DNA of 64,000 nucleotides. It comes from RGIG4097 sp937885645 (GTDB lineage: Bacteria > Bacillota > Clostridia > Christensenellales > CAG-917). The DNA is taken from contig CALABJ010000020.1 in assembly GCA_937885645.1 (NCBI GenBank), forward strand, positions 1 to 64,000, read 5' to 3'. A model generated the notes under the pieces. It worked only from the letters and a program-made list of their open reading frames with translations. It searched no databases and was not told the origin of the DNA. Below, in pieces: positions 42,085 to 51,122 of the stretch (its first letter is position 1; each line of letters starts with the position of its first letter). The position numbers were made by a program, and so were the translations under genes.

Positions 42085-43266
42085 TTAAACTGTGGTTTTT
42101 GTGTTTTGGGGCTTTGTAAGTCTATTAATAATTATAGTGAAGATAACAAGCACGGCGATGAGCACTGCGGTGACAACGGGGAGCATTTCGTGACCCACGT
42201 GTTGTATGAGGAGACCGACTGAAGGGCTCAGTGCCAAGATGCCAAAACAGGCAGAGCACACTTGCACACCGATTGCTTTTTTGGACATATCGGCGGAGAA
42301 TCTCTGTTTTGCTTCGTGCATATTGCAAGGGTAGAAGGGGGCAAAGCCAAGACCGATCATCACTATTGCCACAAAGGTTGCAGGGACGCTGTCCGTGATG
42401 AAGAAGAGTCCTGCACCTACAACTGCAATGCCGAGGCCGATGTAGATTGTAAGGCGGTTGCCAATCTTTGATGAGAAGAGGCCAAACACAACTCTGCCCA
42501 CCATAATTGAGCCGTAATAGCAGGACACACAAGCACCGCCAAGGCTTGCAGAAAACATACGTTTTTCAATGAGCAAGGTGTTGAGCCAAGAGCCTACGAT
42601 TTGTTCTACACCCGTGTACACAAAGTACAGCACTGCCATGACACCGAGGGCAAGGATTGCCTTTTGTTTGTTTTGAGCAGTGGGCACCAACTCTATGTCG
42701 TGTTTGACGATAGGGGGCAGTTTCTTTTTCCAAAGGGGGAGAGAGGCAAACAGCACCACCGCAAACGCCAGTTGCACAATGGCAAGCACCAAAAAGCCTG
42801 TGCGCCAGTTGCCGTATTTGTTCATGACTTCGGTGATGATGAGAGGGCCGATAAACGCGCCCACACCCCACATTGCGTGGGTGACGTTCATCACACCAGA
42901 GGAGTAGTGGTCTGCCACAAAATCGTTGACGGACACGTCAACACCGCCTCCTGCAACGCCGAGGAGTACGCCGATTGCCACGATGACGTAGAAGTTGTTG
43001 GCAAAATACACACCAAGTATGCCTGCACCGGTCATCATCGAGCACACTGCAAGGATAAGTCCGGGGCCCACTTTTTTGCTTATTTTGGGCATGACGGCAG
43101 AAGACACCGCAGAGCAGGCCGTCACCACCATAGTGAATATGCCTGCCGAAGCAATGGGCATACCGAGGGCTTCTCTCATAAAAGGCCAAGCCGTCCCCCA
43201 AGCGCTGTCGGGGAGACCAAGAGTTATGTATGATATGAAAAGTAAAACTAGAAAAACTGTTGCCAT
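42085..43266 (-). CDS. MFS transporter
   Basis: 393 residues from the ATG with aaaggacaag upstream; the upstream in-frame ATG overlaps the promoter. Twelve membrane helices. The early segment ITLGLPDSAWGTAWP resembles the fucose/sugar permease-type MFS subfamily (FucP-like). The loop GGGVDVSVNDFVADH in helix 4 is also characteristic of this group. The substrate is unknown; it is divergent from a sugar:cation symporter, which suggests carbohydrate use. Confidence 0.85.
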   Translation of the reverse strand: MATVFLVLLFISYITLGLPDSAWGTAWPFMREALGMPIASAGIFTMVVTACSAVSSAVMPKISKKVGPGLILAVCSMMTGAGILGVYFANNFYVIVAIGVLLGVAGGGVDVSVNDFVADHYSSGVMNVTHAMWGVGAFIGPLIITEVMNKYGNWRTGFLVLAIVQLAFAVVLFASLPLWKKKLPPIVKHDIELVPTAQNKQKAILALGVMAVLYFVYTGVEQIVGSWLNTLLIEKRMFSASLGGACVSCYYGSIMVGRVVFGLFSSKIGNRLTIYIGLGIAVVGAGLFFITDSVPATFVAIVMIGLGFAPFYPCNMHEAKQRFSADMSKKAIGVQVCSACFGILALSPSVGLLIQHVGHEMLPVVTAVLIAVLVIFTIIINRLTKPQNTKTTV

Positions 43267-43288
43267 AACTTGTCCTTTTGCAACTGCA

Positions 43289-43317
43289 ATTTTATAACCA
43301 AAACAAAAATAAGTCAA
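43289..43317 (-). promoter_or_regulatory. Promoter of the MFS gene
   Basis: On the minus strand TTGACT (43317-43312), a 17-base spacer and TAAAAT (43294-43289). Confidence 0.75.
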
Positions 43318-43383
43318 AGGGATTTAGGCTTAATATTGATATGCCCACCCGTACACGCACCTACGTGCGCAAAAAAAATACTC

Positions 43384-43412
43384 TTGAAAGTGGGTTGTCA
43401 GTGTGCTAACAT
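43384..43412 (+). promoter_or_regulatory. Promoter of the GPH symporter gene
   Basis: TTGAAA at 43384-43389, 17-base spacer, TAACAT at 43407-43412. Confidence 0.6.
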
Positions 43413-43416
43413 ATAT

Positions 43417-43432
43417 TTGACCAACTGGTCAA
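43417..43432 (+). promoter_or_regulatory. Perfect palindromic operator
   Basis: ttgaccaactggtcaa is a perfect inverted repeat directly after the -10, overlapping the start of transcription and abutting the ribosome-binding site. It has the look of a TetR-family repressor site; no regulator gene lies beside it. Confidence 0.7.
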
Positions 43433-43443
43433 GGGAGAAGATT

Positions 43444-44985
43444 ATGACTGACGTAGCACAACAACAAAAAAAGAAAGGTTTGTCCACTAATATGTGGATG
43501 TACGCCCTTGGCGTCATGGGTATCAATTTGGCCATCGGCCTCATCAACAGCTATCAAGCGGAATTTTTTGACAAAATGCTAGGGGCAAACCTGATGGTTT
43601 TTGCAGGCATACTCCTTGCGTCAAAATTCATTTCGATTATAGCCGACTTTGTCATAGGCAACCTTATTGACCGCGCCGACTTCAAGGCGGGCAAGATGCG
43701 TCCGTGGATACTGATATCCGCATTTCCTCTTGCGGTCATTACGATGGTGACCTTTGTGTTTATAGACTTCCCCTCAAAGGCAGGGATGTACGTCTATATC
43801 ACCTTTATGACAATCCTTTGGAACGTGAGTATGACTCTTGCGGACATTCCCTCACAAGGTATGCTTGCACTTCTTTCTCACGACGGCGATGAAAAGAACA
43901 GTGCCGCAGGCCTTGCAAACACCCTTAAATCCATAGCCCTTGCTTGCCCCGGTGTCATCGTCACCATAGTGGGTATGCTGACAGGTAGTGAAACCATAGG
44001 CAAACTGGAATATATCATAACCGCCGCCATAATGTGTGGCCTTGGCCTCATCTTCCAACTGCTTATGTATTTCAAGACGAAGGAAATGGTGGTGACAAAA
44101 TCCAACTCTGCAATGAGTTTCAAGGATATGTTCAAGGAACTGAAATCCAACAAGATGATTGTCATCATGTTCCTCACTTACATCTTGGGCTTTGGCAGAA
44201 ACATAGGTCTTGGCATAGCCGTGCAAGCCACCTATATCTTTATGAGAGAGGGTGTTGACCTCACCTTCCTTGGCATGGGCAAACTGTATGGCGCAGGCAT
44301 AAGTTGGGCAATCGGCATAACCTCTGCGGTGTCAAGTATGATAGGCATAGTCTTCAACGCCGCAATCAACAAAAAGCTTGGTGAAAAGAAGTATTTTATC
44401 ATCGCAGCACTATACGGCTTTGCCGTGTCAGTGGTGTGTGTCCTTATGTATTGCCTTGGCGGAGCACCCCTTAGAAGTTTCTGGGCAATCCTCATTTATC
44501 AATTCTTCCTTGGATTCTCCTACGCTCCCAACAGTTTCTTGCCTATGGTTATGACCAGTGACATAGTGGACTATCAAGAGTGGAAAACAGGACGACGCAC
44601 AGAGGGCACGCAGTTTGCAATCCTCTCTATGGCAAATAAGTTGTCCAACGCCTTGTCAGTGGCAATAGGAATCTTCCTCATCGGCGCAATCGGCTTCAAC
44701 GCGTCAACGGCGTCAAGTATCCTTGAAACCGCCCCCGACACAATTTCTACCTATATCACGGACGGCATGCAAAACAAGGCGTGGATTGTCTATTTCTTGC
44801 TCCCCGGTCTTTGTATGATTGTCAGTGCAATCCCTATGCTTTTCTACAAGATAGACGAGCCTACAAAGAAACTTATGCGTGAGGAACTTGCCTTGAGAAG
44901 ACAACGTGAAAGCATGGAAGAGGTTGAAGAAACCATCACCCCAAACCTTGAAGAAACCTCCACCCCTCAAGAGACAGAAGAATAA
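43444..44985 (+). CDS. GPH-family sugar:cation symporter (MelB-like)
   Basis: 513 residues from the ATG with gggagaag upstream; the longer upstream frame would include the promoter. Twelve membrane helices. The conserved GPH helix 2 motif DFVIGNLIDRADFKAGKMRPW and the late SDIVDYQEWKTGRRTEGTQFA loop are both present. The last 50 residues form an acidic cytoplasmic tail (EEVEETITP). It probably takes up a glycoside or galactoside. Confidence 0.92.
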   Translation: MTDVAQQQKKKGLSTNMWMYALGVMGINLAIGLINSYQAEFFDKMLGANLMVFAGILLASKFISIIADFVIGNLIDRADFKAGKMRPWILISAFPLAVITMVTFVFIDFPSKAGMYVYITFMTILWNVSMTLADIPSQGMLALLSHDGDEKNSAAGLANTLKSIALACPGVIVTIVGMLTGSETIGKLEYIITAAIMCGLGLIFQLLMYFKTKEMVVTKSNSAMSFKDMFKELKSNKMIVIMFLTYILGFGRNIGLGIAVQATYIFMREGVDLTFLGMGKLYGAGISWAIGITSAVSSMIGIVFNAAINKKLGEKKYFIIAALYGFAVSVVCVLMYCLGGAPLRSFWAILIYQFFLGFSYAPNSFLPMVMTSDIVDYQEWKTGRRTEGTQFAILSMANKLSNALSVAIGIFLIGAIGFNASTASSILETAPDTISTYITDGMQNKAWIVYFLLPGLCMIVSAIPMLFYKIDEPTKKLMREELALRRQRESMEEVEETITPNLEETSTPQETEE

Positions 44986-45001
44986 CAAATCAACAACAAA
45001 C

Positions 45002-45031
45002 AAAAAGAGCGACCGCCGTCGCTCTTTTAAT
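45002..45031. terminator. Intrinsic terminator between convergent genes
   Basis: The stem aagagcgac/gtcgctctt has a short cgcc loop. T-run on the plus strand, A-run on the other side. Confidence 0.85.
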
Positions 45032-45071
45032 TTACTCATTTTTGTTTTGATTATTTCATTTGTTTTTTCTT

Positions 45072-47525
45072 TTAGATTACGTTTGCTTTTTTCAGCAGTT
45101 TCACAAGGGCGCTGTCCTCTTTTTTGTTGACACCTTTTGTCAGGAACAACAGGCCGATGAACAACACAAGAAGCACGCCCGCAAGGCCGAGAAGGGCATA
45201 TATCATTTCGCCCGTGAAGTCCTTGTTGAGACCGAAGAATTCAATTGTGCTGAAGAATCCAAGGTCGATGAAGTAGAAGGCCACAAACACTCCAAGCATT
45301 GCCACAAAGTTCACTACGTGAACCCAGTTGAAAGGCATTGACACTTTGAAGAGGTACATAAGGCCAACAAAGGTGGTGATTATGAGATAGAGGCTTTGCA
45401 CTTGTTCAAGTTTCAGGTCAAGGAAGCAAGCGCTTGTGATGATGACACCAACTGCACCGAGCACAACCGTCAAGGAGCCGGGTAGGGCATGGGACAGCAC
45501 TTTGGGCAGGAAGTGACCGGACACTCTCTCCTTGTTGGGTTCAAGGGCAAGGACGATAGAAGGCATACCGATTGTGACCGAGCTGATGAGGGTGAGGTGT
45601 CTAGGCTCAAAGGGAAGGTCAAAGGGCACGATCATAAACAGCACTGCAAGCATTGTGTTGTACAGTGTCTTCATAAGGTACAGTGATGCACTGCGTTCAA
45701 GGTTGTTGATGCTTCGTCTGCCTTCTTCAACCACTTTGGGCATTGATGCAAAGTTGGAGTCAAGGAGCACAAGTGAACTGACGTTCTTTGCTGCGTCAGA
45801 GCCTGAGGCCATTGCAACAGAGCAGTCGGCCTCCTTGAGGGCAAGGACGTCGTTGACACCGTCACCTGTCATTGCAACTGTGTGTCCGTGCTTTTTCAGT
45901 GCCTTTACAAGAGCAAGTTTTTGGTCGGGAAGAACTCTGCCGAAAATGGTGTATTTTTCTGCAATTTCATCAATTTGGTCGTCAGTGACTGTGGACATAT
46001 CAATGATATTGTCGCAGTCTTCAAGTCCTGCACGGAGTGCAACTGCACGGACAGTGGCAGGGTTGTCGCCAGAGATGATTTTCACCGTCACACCTTGCTC
46101 ACGGAAGTAGCGGAGGGTGTCGGGGGCTTCTTCTCTTATCTTGTCGGTGATATAGACGTATGCCACAAGTTCAAGGCCGTCGGGGAGGTTTTGACCGTCA
46201 AAAGTACGATGTGCTTTTGCAAGGACAAGGACACGATAGCCTTCACTTGCCATAGAGGAGATTTTTTCTTTCTTGTCATCGTCAAGATTGCGGAATACAA
46301 ATTCGGGTGCGCCAAGGACATAGGACACGCCATCAAAGGTTGCGCCACTCCACTTTCTTGCAGAGGAGAAGGGCACTATGCCTTGATGCTCTCTTGTTGC
46401 ATCTAGGTCTGCGACGTAGTCTTTGATTGCCATTGAGGTGGCATCTTCTGCGTCAAGAGCAGTGGTGAAGTCTTTGAGCAGTTGTTTCACTTCCTTTTCG
46501 TCAAGGTCGCTTTCAACGCCGTTGACTTCCATTGTGCCCTCGGTTATTGTGCCTGTTTTGTCAAGGCAGAGGACGTCAACACGGGCAAGAGTTTCTATGC
46601 AATATAGGTCTTGGGCGTTGGTTTTGTGCTTTGAAAGGCGGATGACACTGACACAAAATACCGTTGTTGCAAGGGCAACAAGTCCGCTGGGCATCATACC
46701 GATGAGAGTGCCGAGGGTTTTGACAACGGTGTCACTCAAATCGCCTTGTTGAGCAAGATATTTGATGAGGAAGAGAGCAATGCCCACAGGGATTATGACG
46801 ATTGACATAAACTTGGTGACAAACATAAGTGAGCGCCAAATTTCACTTGATGGACGCTTGAAATATTTTGCACCAGAGGATATTTTCATGACAAAGTTGT
46901 CTTGACCGATGTGTTGCACTTGGCATTTTGCCTTGCCTGACACAACAAAACTGCCTGACATAACTTGGTCGCCGGGGTTTTTCAGGATAGCATCGGGCTC
47001 GCCGGTTATGAGGCTTTCATTGACTTCAATGCTGCCGTCCACGATGACACCGTCTGCGCAGATTTGTTTGCCTGTTGAAAGGATTGTGATTTCGTCAAGG
47101 ACAATATCTTCAATGGCAATTTCCTTTTCCTCTCCGTCACGGATGACGATTGCTTTGGGGGCAGAGAGCAGACTCAACTTGTCCATAGTACGTTTTGAGC
47201 GGATACCTTGGAAAATACCCACGGCGCAGTTGCCCACAATGAGAATCATAAAGCCGAAGTTGCCAAGGATGCCGATGTCAAAATGTGCCTTTATTGAGCC
47301 GTCCTTTTGGAATTCAAACACCGTGAAAAACAAAAGGATAATCGCAAAAGCCACAAAGACAAAGTTGAAAAACGTGAGGATATTCTCACGGAGTATTTGG
47401 GGGATTGACTTAGTTTTGATGGTTTGCTCGCCGTTGATTTTGCCTTCGGCAACACGGGAAGCCACCTCTTCAGCGGTCAAGCCGATTTCTGCGTTTGTAT
47501 AAGTTATGTCAACGTTTTCTGCCAT
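45072..47525 (-). CDS. HAD-type P-type ATPase, CtpE-like cation pump
   Basis: 817 residues. Phosphorylated D322 (DKTGTIT), TGDGVND motif and ten predicted helices. The A-domain loop reads ITGEP rather than the usual LTGES, and helix 4 contains MMPSGLVAL instead of the PEGL or CPC of Ca- or Cu-pumps. This pattern fits the CtpE-like family, one member of which is reported to transport calcium in mycobacteria. No heavy-metal-binding domain is present. It starts with aaggtg upstream and a TTGCCA-17-TATAAT promoter. Confidence 0.9.
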   Translation of the reverse strand: MAENVDITYTNAEIGLTAEEVASRVAEGKINGEQTIKTKSIPQILRENILTFFNFVFVAFAIILLFFTVFEFQKDGSIKAHFDIGILGNFGFMILIVGNCAVGIFQGIRSKRTMDKLSLLSAPKAIVIRDGEEKEIAIEDIVLDEITILSTGKQICADGVIVDGSIEVNESLITGEPDAILKNPGDQVMSGSFVVSGKAKCQVQHIGQDNFVMKISSGAKYFKRPSSEIWRSLMFVTKFMSIVIIPVGIALFLIKYLAQQGDLSDTVVKTLGTLIGMMPSGLVALATTVFCVSVIRLSKHKTNAQDLYCIETLARVDVLCLDKTGTITEGTMEVNGVESDLDEKEVKQLLKDFTTALDAEDATSMAIKDYVADLDATREHQGIVPFSSARKWSGATFDGVSYVLGAPEFVFRNLDDDKKEKISSMASEGYRVLVLAKAHRTFDGQNLPDGLELVAYVYITDKIREEAPDTLRYFREQGVTVKIISGDNPATVRAVALRAGLEDCDNIIDMSTVTDDQIDEIAEKYTIFGRVLPDQKLALVKALKKHGHTVAMTGDGVNDVLALKEADCSVAMASGSDAAKNVSSLVLLDSNFASMPKVVEEGRRSINNLERSASLYLMKTLYNTMLAVLFMIVPFDLPFEPRHLTLISSVTIGMPSIVLALEPNKERVSGHFLPKVLSHALPGSLTVVLGAVGVIITSACFLDLKLEQVQSLYLIITTFVGLMYLFKVSMPFNWVHVVNFVAMLGVFVAFYFIDLGFFSTIEFFGLNKDFTGEMIYALLGLAGVLLVLFIGLLFLTKGVNKKEDSALVKLLKKANVI

Positions 47526-47551
47526 AGTATCACCTTAAAAGTAGTATTGCA

Positions 47552-47580
47552 ATTATACAACACAGGCGGGGATATGGCAA
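47552..47580 (-). promoter_or_regulatory. Promoter of the P-type ATPase gene
   Basis: On the minus strand TTGCCA (47580-47575), 17-base spacer and TATAAT (47557-47552). Confidence 0.75.
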
Positions 47581-47655
47581 GTTTCTTTGTGAAACTTGAC
47601 CGATTTAAAGAGGATTTTTGGTCATATCGAGGAAAGAGCACGCATATTTTGAACT

Positions 47656-48318
47656 ATGAAAAAGAAAGTGTTTTTGATTTTTGTGGCAATTTTAGTGGTG
47701 GCGTGCTCAGTGGTTTTCGTGTCTTGCAACAAGGACAAAACCCCCACCGAGTCAAGCAATATTTCGCGGACAATTTCGGCATTCTATGCAGGTGAAAACG
47801 ACAATTTTGCAGTGAGCATCCAGTCCGGAAAAAGAGAGAAAAACTTTATGGCAGACGGCAAAGCGACAGATGTTGTTGACTTCACTGAACTGACCATTTT
47901 GCCCCTCAAAGTCCACGACTGTGAGGAGTACGTTTTTGTCATAAATGGTGAAAGTGCAACCCTCAGCGGAAAGGTGAAAGGCAACGAGTTTGGTGAATAT
48001 ATCATCTCCGTCAACCTTGATTTCACACCCGTCTCAGTCACCATAGGTGAAGGGGAGGGGGCAGAGTGCATATCCCTCACCAACGTCCTTGACGGAAAGT
48101 TGACCTCCGCTGACGTCATCAACATAGCCGAAACTGAATTTGCCGACCGCATAAACGGAGCAAAAGAGGCAGGGGAGTATTGCCGTGAAATCTACGTAAA
48201 ACTCATCACTGGTGATCGCCAAAACTACTATTATTACGTGTCCTACATAGGCGAAGGCGTGGACTACTGGGCACTTTTGATAGACCCTAGCACTGGCGAG
48301 ATTGTCAGCAAAAAGTAA
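47656..48318 (+). CDS. Lipoprotein with PepSY-like C-terminus
   Basis: 220 residues. Signal peptide with lipobox FVSC (C24). A beta-rich central part is followed by a helix plus strand module ending YWALLIDPSTGEIVSKK, which resembles PepSY-type domains. It has no catalytic motif. The gene lacks a strong ribosome-binding site, and its stop codon overlaps the left arm of the inverted repeat at 48317. It is divergent from the cation pump gene; a functional link is only a guess. Confidence 0.75.
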   Translation: MKKKVFLIFVAILVVACSVVFVSCNKDKTPTESSNISRTISAFYAGENDNFAVSIQSGKREKNFMADGKATDVVDFTELTILPLKVHDCEEYVFVINGESATLSGKVKGNEFGEYIISVNLDFTPVSVTIGEGEGAECISLTNVLDGKLTSADVINIAETEFADRINGAKEAGEYCREIYVKLITGDRQNYYYYVSYIGEGVDYWALLIDPSTGEIVSKK

Positions 48319-48472
48319 AACCGCGCTATTTGGCGAATAACTTTGTCAAAGCCCTGATTTTCCACCCTTATGTACGCCAAGTACACGGCGGGACGCGATT
48401 GACTTCATAGCAATCGCTATTGCACGGCAAATCAGGGCTTTTTCGCGTTCTTCATCCAAATAGCGCGGTTTT
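48317..48472. repeat. Nested long inverted repeat
   Basis: Three nested perfect inverted pairs: 17 bp (48317-48333 with 48456-48472), 13 bp (48348-48360 with 48429-48441) and 7 bp (48395-48401 with 48411-48417). A small tgtac/gtaca hairpin lies between the second and third. Its right arm region resembles 62757-62791. It overlaps the stop codon of the lipoprotein gene and adjoins dispersed-repeat copy B. Confidence 0.85.
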
Positions 48473-48504
48473 ACCGCACTTTGTATATGCGGTGGGTTCT
48501 TATA

Positions 48505-48756
48505 CAAGCACTCACTTGTTCGAAGACGGAGTTTGGAGGAGCAGCGGCGACGACCGTAGCGAGTGCCAAGCACCAGACGAGAGTACGAAGTTGCGGGTGC
48601 GCTGTGATTTTTTTGCACCAACGCAACGAGTGGCATAATGAGGCGACGCCGCTTAATGTGCGAGAGCCGAGTGTTGCCCTGCCCGTAGGGCTTTGCCGTA
48701 GGCAGAAGGGGGAAACACGTGAGGAAGGGGGACATATTCTTGATATGTTCGCACTT
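48505..48756 (-). repeat. Dispersed ~250-bp GC-rich repeat, copy B
   Basis: It is in inverted orientation relative to copies A and C. It is nearly identical to A over the central region (gcggcgtcgcctcattatgc and onward). It sits between two convergent genes, with a bidirectional terminator on its 5' side and the nested inverted repeat on its 3' side. It carries no credible gene. Confidence 0.9.
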
Positions 48757-48765
48757 AGCGTGAAA

Positions 48766-48797
48766 CAAAAAAGGCACTCAACGGAGTGCCTTTTCTT
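48766..48797. terminator. Bidirectional intrinsic terminator
   Basis: The stem aaggcactc/gagtgcctt has an aacg loop and flanking A- and T-runs. It ends the aminotransferase operon on the minus strand. Confidence 0.88.
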
Positions 48798-48812
48798 TTT
48801 GATGTGTGTTTG

Positions 48813-50102
48813 TTAGTTGAGGAATTTTCCATTGGGGTGTGCTGCGCGGACAATCTTGTATGCTTCGTCTGCAACTTCCCAAGTGTATTGTATGTCTTGG
48901 TCAGAGATTGCTGCGTTGACAAAGTGGTTGTGGTGTGATGTGAAGAAGACGCCACGTTTGACACATTCTGCCACCCATTCTTGATGCATAATGGTGCTTT
49001 CAAAGTCGTTTCTCAGGCGGAGATAGAACATTGCAGGTTCACCGGTGACAGCAAGGTCAAAGCCGTTGTCCTTTGCGATTTCGATGAGGCCGTCTGTGAG
49101 TTTCTTGCCTTTCTTTGCATTTTCTTCAACTGCGTTGATTGCCTTTGCCTTGCGGAGTGTTGCAATGCCTGCTGCGAAGGGAACTGCACTGAGCCAGTAG
49201 CTTCCTGTGTATGCGATGTCTGAAGTTGCATTGAGCAGGTGCTTTTTGCCGGTGATACAGGACACGTTGTAGCCGTTTGCGATTGCTTTGCAGTAGCAAG
49301 CAAGGTCGGGTTCAAAGCCGTATTTGTGTGCTGAGCCTGCGAGGTCAATGCGGAAGCCTGCGCGGACGTCGTCGATGATGAGCACAACGCCGTACTTGTC
49401 GCAGATTGCACGAATCTTTTGCCAGTAGCCTTCTTCGGGAAGCACGTTGTCGGTGAAGTTGCCGTGCATATAAGGTGTTGAGATGAAGCCTGCGATTTGT
49501 CCGGGATACTTTTGGCAGAGTGCTTCAAATTGTTCAGGAGCATTCCAGTCAATGTAGAGGTTGTTGGCCAGGTCTTCTTCGGTGACACCGCTGTATCCAA
49601 GTTTTTGCATCCAAGGAGCAACGCCGTGATAGTAGCCCTTTGTGAGGACGATCTTCTTGCGGTGGGTGTATGCACGTGCGATCATGACTGCAAATTGAGT
49701 CATATCGCCACCGTTTTTGCCAAAGAATGCCCAGTCTGCCATTTCGATGGTGTTGCAGACTTCTTCTGCAAACTCAACGGTGATATCGCTGATGAGGGTG
49801 GTGCAATCGCCTTTCTTTCTTTGTGCGGCTGCTGCTGCGTCTACGTCGGGATCGTTGTAGCCCAAGAAGTTGGGGCCGTATGCGCACATCCAGTCGATGA
49901 TGCGGTTGCCATCAAGGTCATAAAGGTATGCACCTTCTGCGCGTGATGAGAAAAGAGGATAGCTTTGGACGGGGATCATGCATCCTTCTGAGGGGCCGAG
50001 GTGGCCGTAGATGCCAGCAGGGATGCAGTTCAAGGCGCGCTTAAACATCTCTTGGCTTTTTGAAACATTGATTATTTTCTTAGGTTCGTAAATAAGATCC
50101 AT
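48813..50102 (-). CDS. Class III PLP aminotransferase, GSA-aminomutase-like
   Basis: 429 residues. The PLP lysine is K272 (YCKAIANGY) and the cofactor-binding aspartate is D245 in IIDDVRAGFR. The early LYDLDGNRIIDWMCAYGPNFLG stretch matches glutamate-1-semialdehyde aminomutase relatives. There are no other tetrapyrrole genes nearby, so a different amino-keto substrate is likely. It follows the SCP2-like gene by 17 bases with aaggagg upstream, so both are in one operon driven by the promoter at 50943. Confidence 0.88.
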   Translation of the reverse strand: MDLIYEPKKIINVSKSQEMFKRALNCIPAGIYGHLGPSEGCMIPVQSYPLFSSRAEGAYLYDLDGNRIIDWMCAYGPNFLGYNDPDVDAAAAAQRKKGDCTTLISDITVEFAEEVCNTIEMADWAFFGKNGGDMTQFAVMIARAYTHRKKIVLTKGYYHGVAPWMQKLGYSGVTEEDLANNLYIDWNAPEQFEALCQKYPGQIAGFISTPYMHGNFTDNVLPEEGYWQKIRAICDKYGVVLIIDDVRAGFRIDLAGSAHKYGFEPDLACYCKAIANGYNVSCITGKKHLLNATSDIAYTGSYWLSAVPFAAGIATLRKAKAINAVEENAKKGKKLTDGLIEIAKDNGFDLAVTGEPAMFYLRLRNDFESTIMHQEWVAECVKRGVFFTSHHNHFVNAAISDQDIQYTWEVADEAYKIVRAAHPNGKFLN

Positions 50103-50119
50103 AATTTCCTCCTTTATCC

Positions 50120-50890
50120 TTATGCAAGATATTCGCTGACCACGTTGAGCAGTTTTGCAACTTGTTCAAGCATGTCAACTGCGCCACAGACTGCAAAGTC
50201 GCCACTGCCCATACCGCCAAAGCTTGATGCTTGGCCATTAAGCAGTTTGTGTGCAAATTCAAGTGAACCAAACTTCATTGTTGCCTTGGGTTCATCAACA
50301 GCACCCTTTGCTGCGTAGAACTTGTGGTTCTTCACGGTGAAGTTGATTGCGGGGCCGTCATCACCAACTTGGCAGAGAATTGTGCCGTTGTCGGTGCGTC
50401 TTGCACATGCCTTGCCAACAAAGTCGCTGTTTGCGATTTCTGCCATTGCAAAGAATGCGGTGTAGGCAGTCAGCACTGTGTTGGTGACAAAGTAGTCACG
50501 GTCTTTCAGGAGTTCATCCTTTTCTTCGGGCTTGGGTTGCAGGAAGTAGGAGAGTCTGTCGGTGAGGGCAGTAAATTCCTTCAAAAGGAAGCCCACTTTG
50601 AATACGTTGTAGAAAATGGGTATTGTGTTTTCGCCGTCGATGAGCTTGTTGAAGTGCTCGGGTGAAGTGAAGTACAGTTTCAATGATGACTTGCCTTTGC
50701 CTCTTGTAAAGGTGCATTTGCCGTCCTTGAATGCGATGACTGCACTGCCCACTTCGGGGACGTTGAATTCAACCGCAATAGGCTTCATGTTTTTCACGAT
50801 TTCCTTTGATTGCGGGTCCATTTCGCAAAGGTCTTCAAGGTTGCGCAAGATGGCAAACAAGTTGATCTTTGCTCTTGTGATGTTGTCCAT
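50120..50890 (-). CDS. SCP2-like protein, partner of the aminotransferase
   Basis: 256 residues from the ATG that follows aaggagg; the longer frame would extend through the promoter. No signal peptide or membrane helix. The last 60 residues (MKFGSLEFAHKLLNGQASSFGGMGSGDFAVCGAV pattern) resemble SCP2-type sterol-carrier-like lipid-binding domains, and a similar fold may begin near residue 45. The gene is first in a two-gene operon with the PLP enzyme. Its function is unknown; binding of a hydrophobic substrate for the aminotransferase is a possibility. Confidence 0.6.
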   Translation of the reverse strand: MDNITRAKINLFAILRNLEDLCEMDPQSKEIVKNMKPIAVEFNVPEVGSAVIAFKDGKCTFTRGKGKSSLKLYFTSPEHFNKLIDGENTIPIFYNVFKVGFLLKEFTALTDRLSYFLQPKPEEKDELLKDRDYFVTNTVLTAYTAFFAMAEIANSDFVGKACARRTDNGTILCQVGDDGPAINFTVKNHKFYAAKGAVDEPKATMKFGSLEFAHKLLNGQASSFGGMGSGDFAVCGAVDMLEQVAKLLNVVSEYLA

Positions 50891-50942
50891 AATTTCCTCC
50901 TTATGCGCAATATAAAAACGCTTTATATTATCATACAATTCA

Positions 50943-50971
50943 ATAATAATTGAAAAAAGGGTGTATGTCAA
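50943..50971 (-). promoter_or_regulatory. Promoter of the SCP2-like/aminotransferase operon
   Basis: On the minus strand TTGACA (50971-50966), 17-base spacer and TATTAT (50948-50943). Confidence 0.82.
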
Positions 50972-51026
50972 TAGTCAACTTTTGAACTTTTCCCCTAAAA
51001 TTCAGGAAATCTATCATATTTTTGCA

Positions 51027-51054
51027 AGAAAAAAGGCAAACCTTGAGGCTTGCC
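51027..51054 (-). terminator. Intrinsic terminator of the FAD oxidoreductase gene
   Basis: The stem ggcaagcc/ggtttgcc (minus strand), with one mismatch, is followed by a six-T run. Confidence 0.78.
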
Positions 51055-51122
51055 TGTCGTATTTCATAGTTTGATGAGGAGAGCGGTGCTTGTCCTCTGC
51101 CGGTTTTCAGTTGCCGTAAGGT

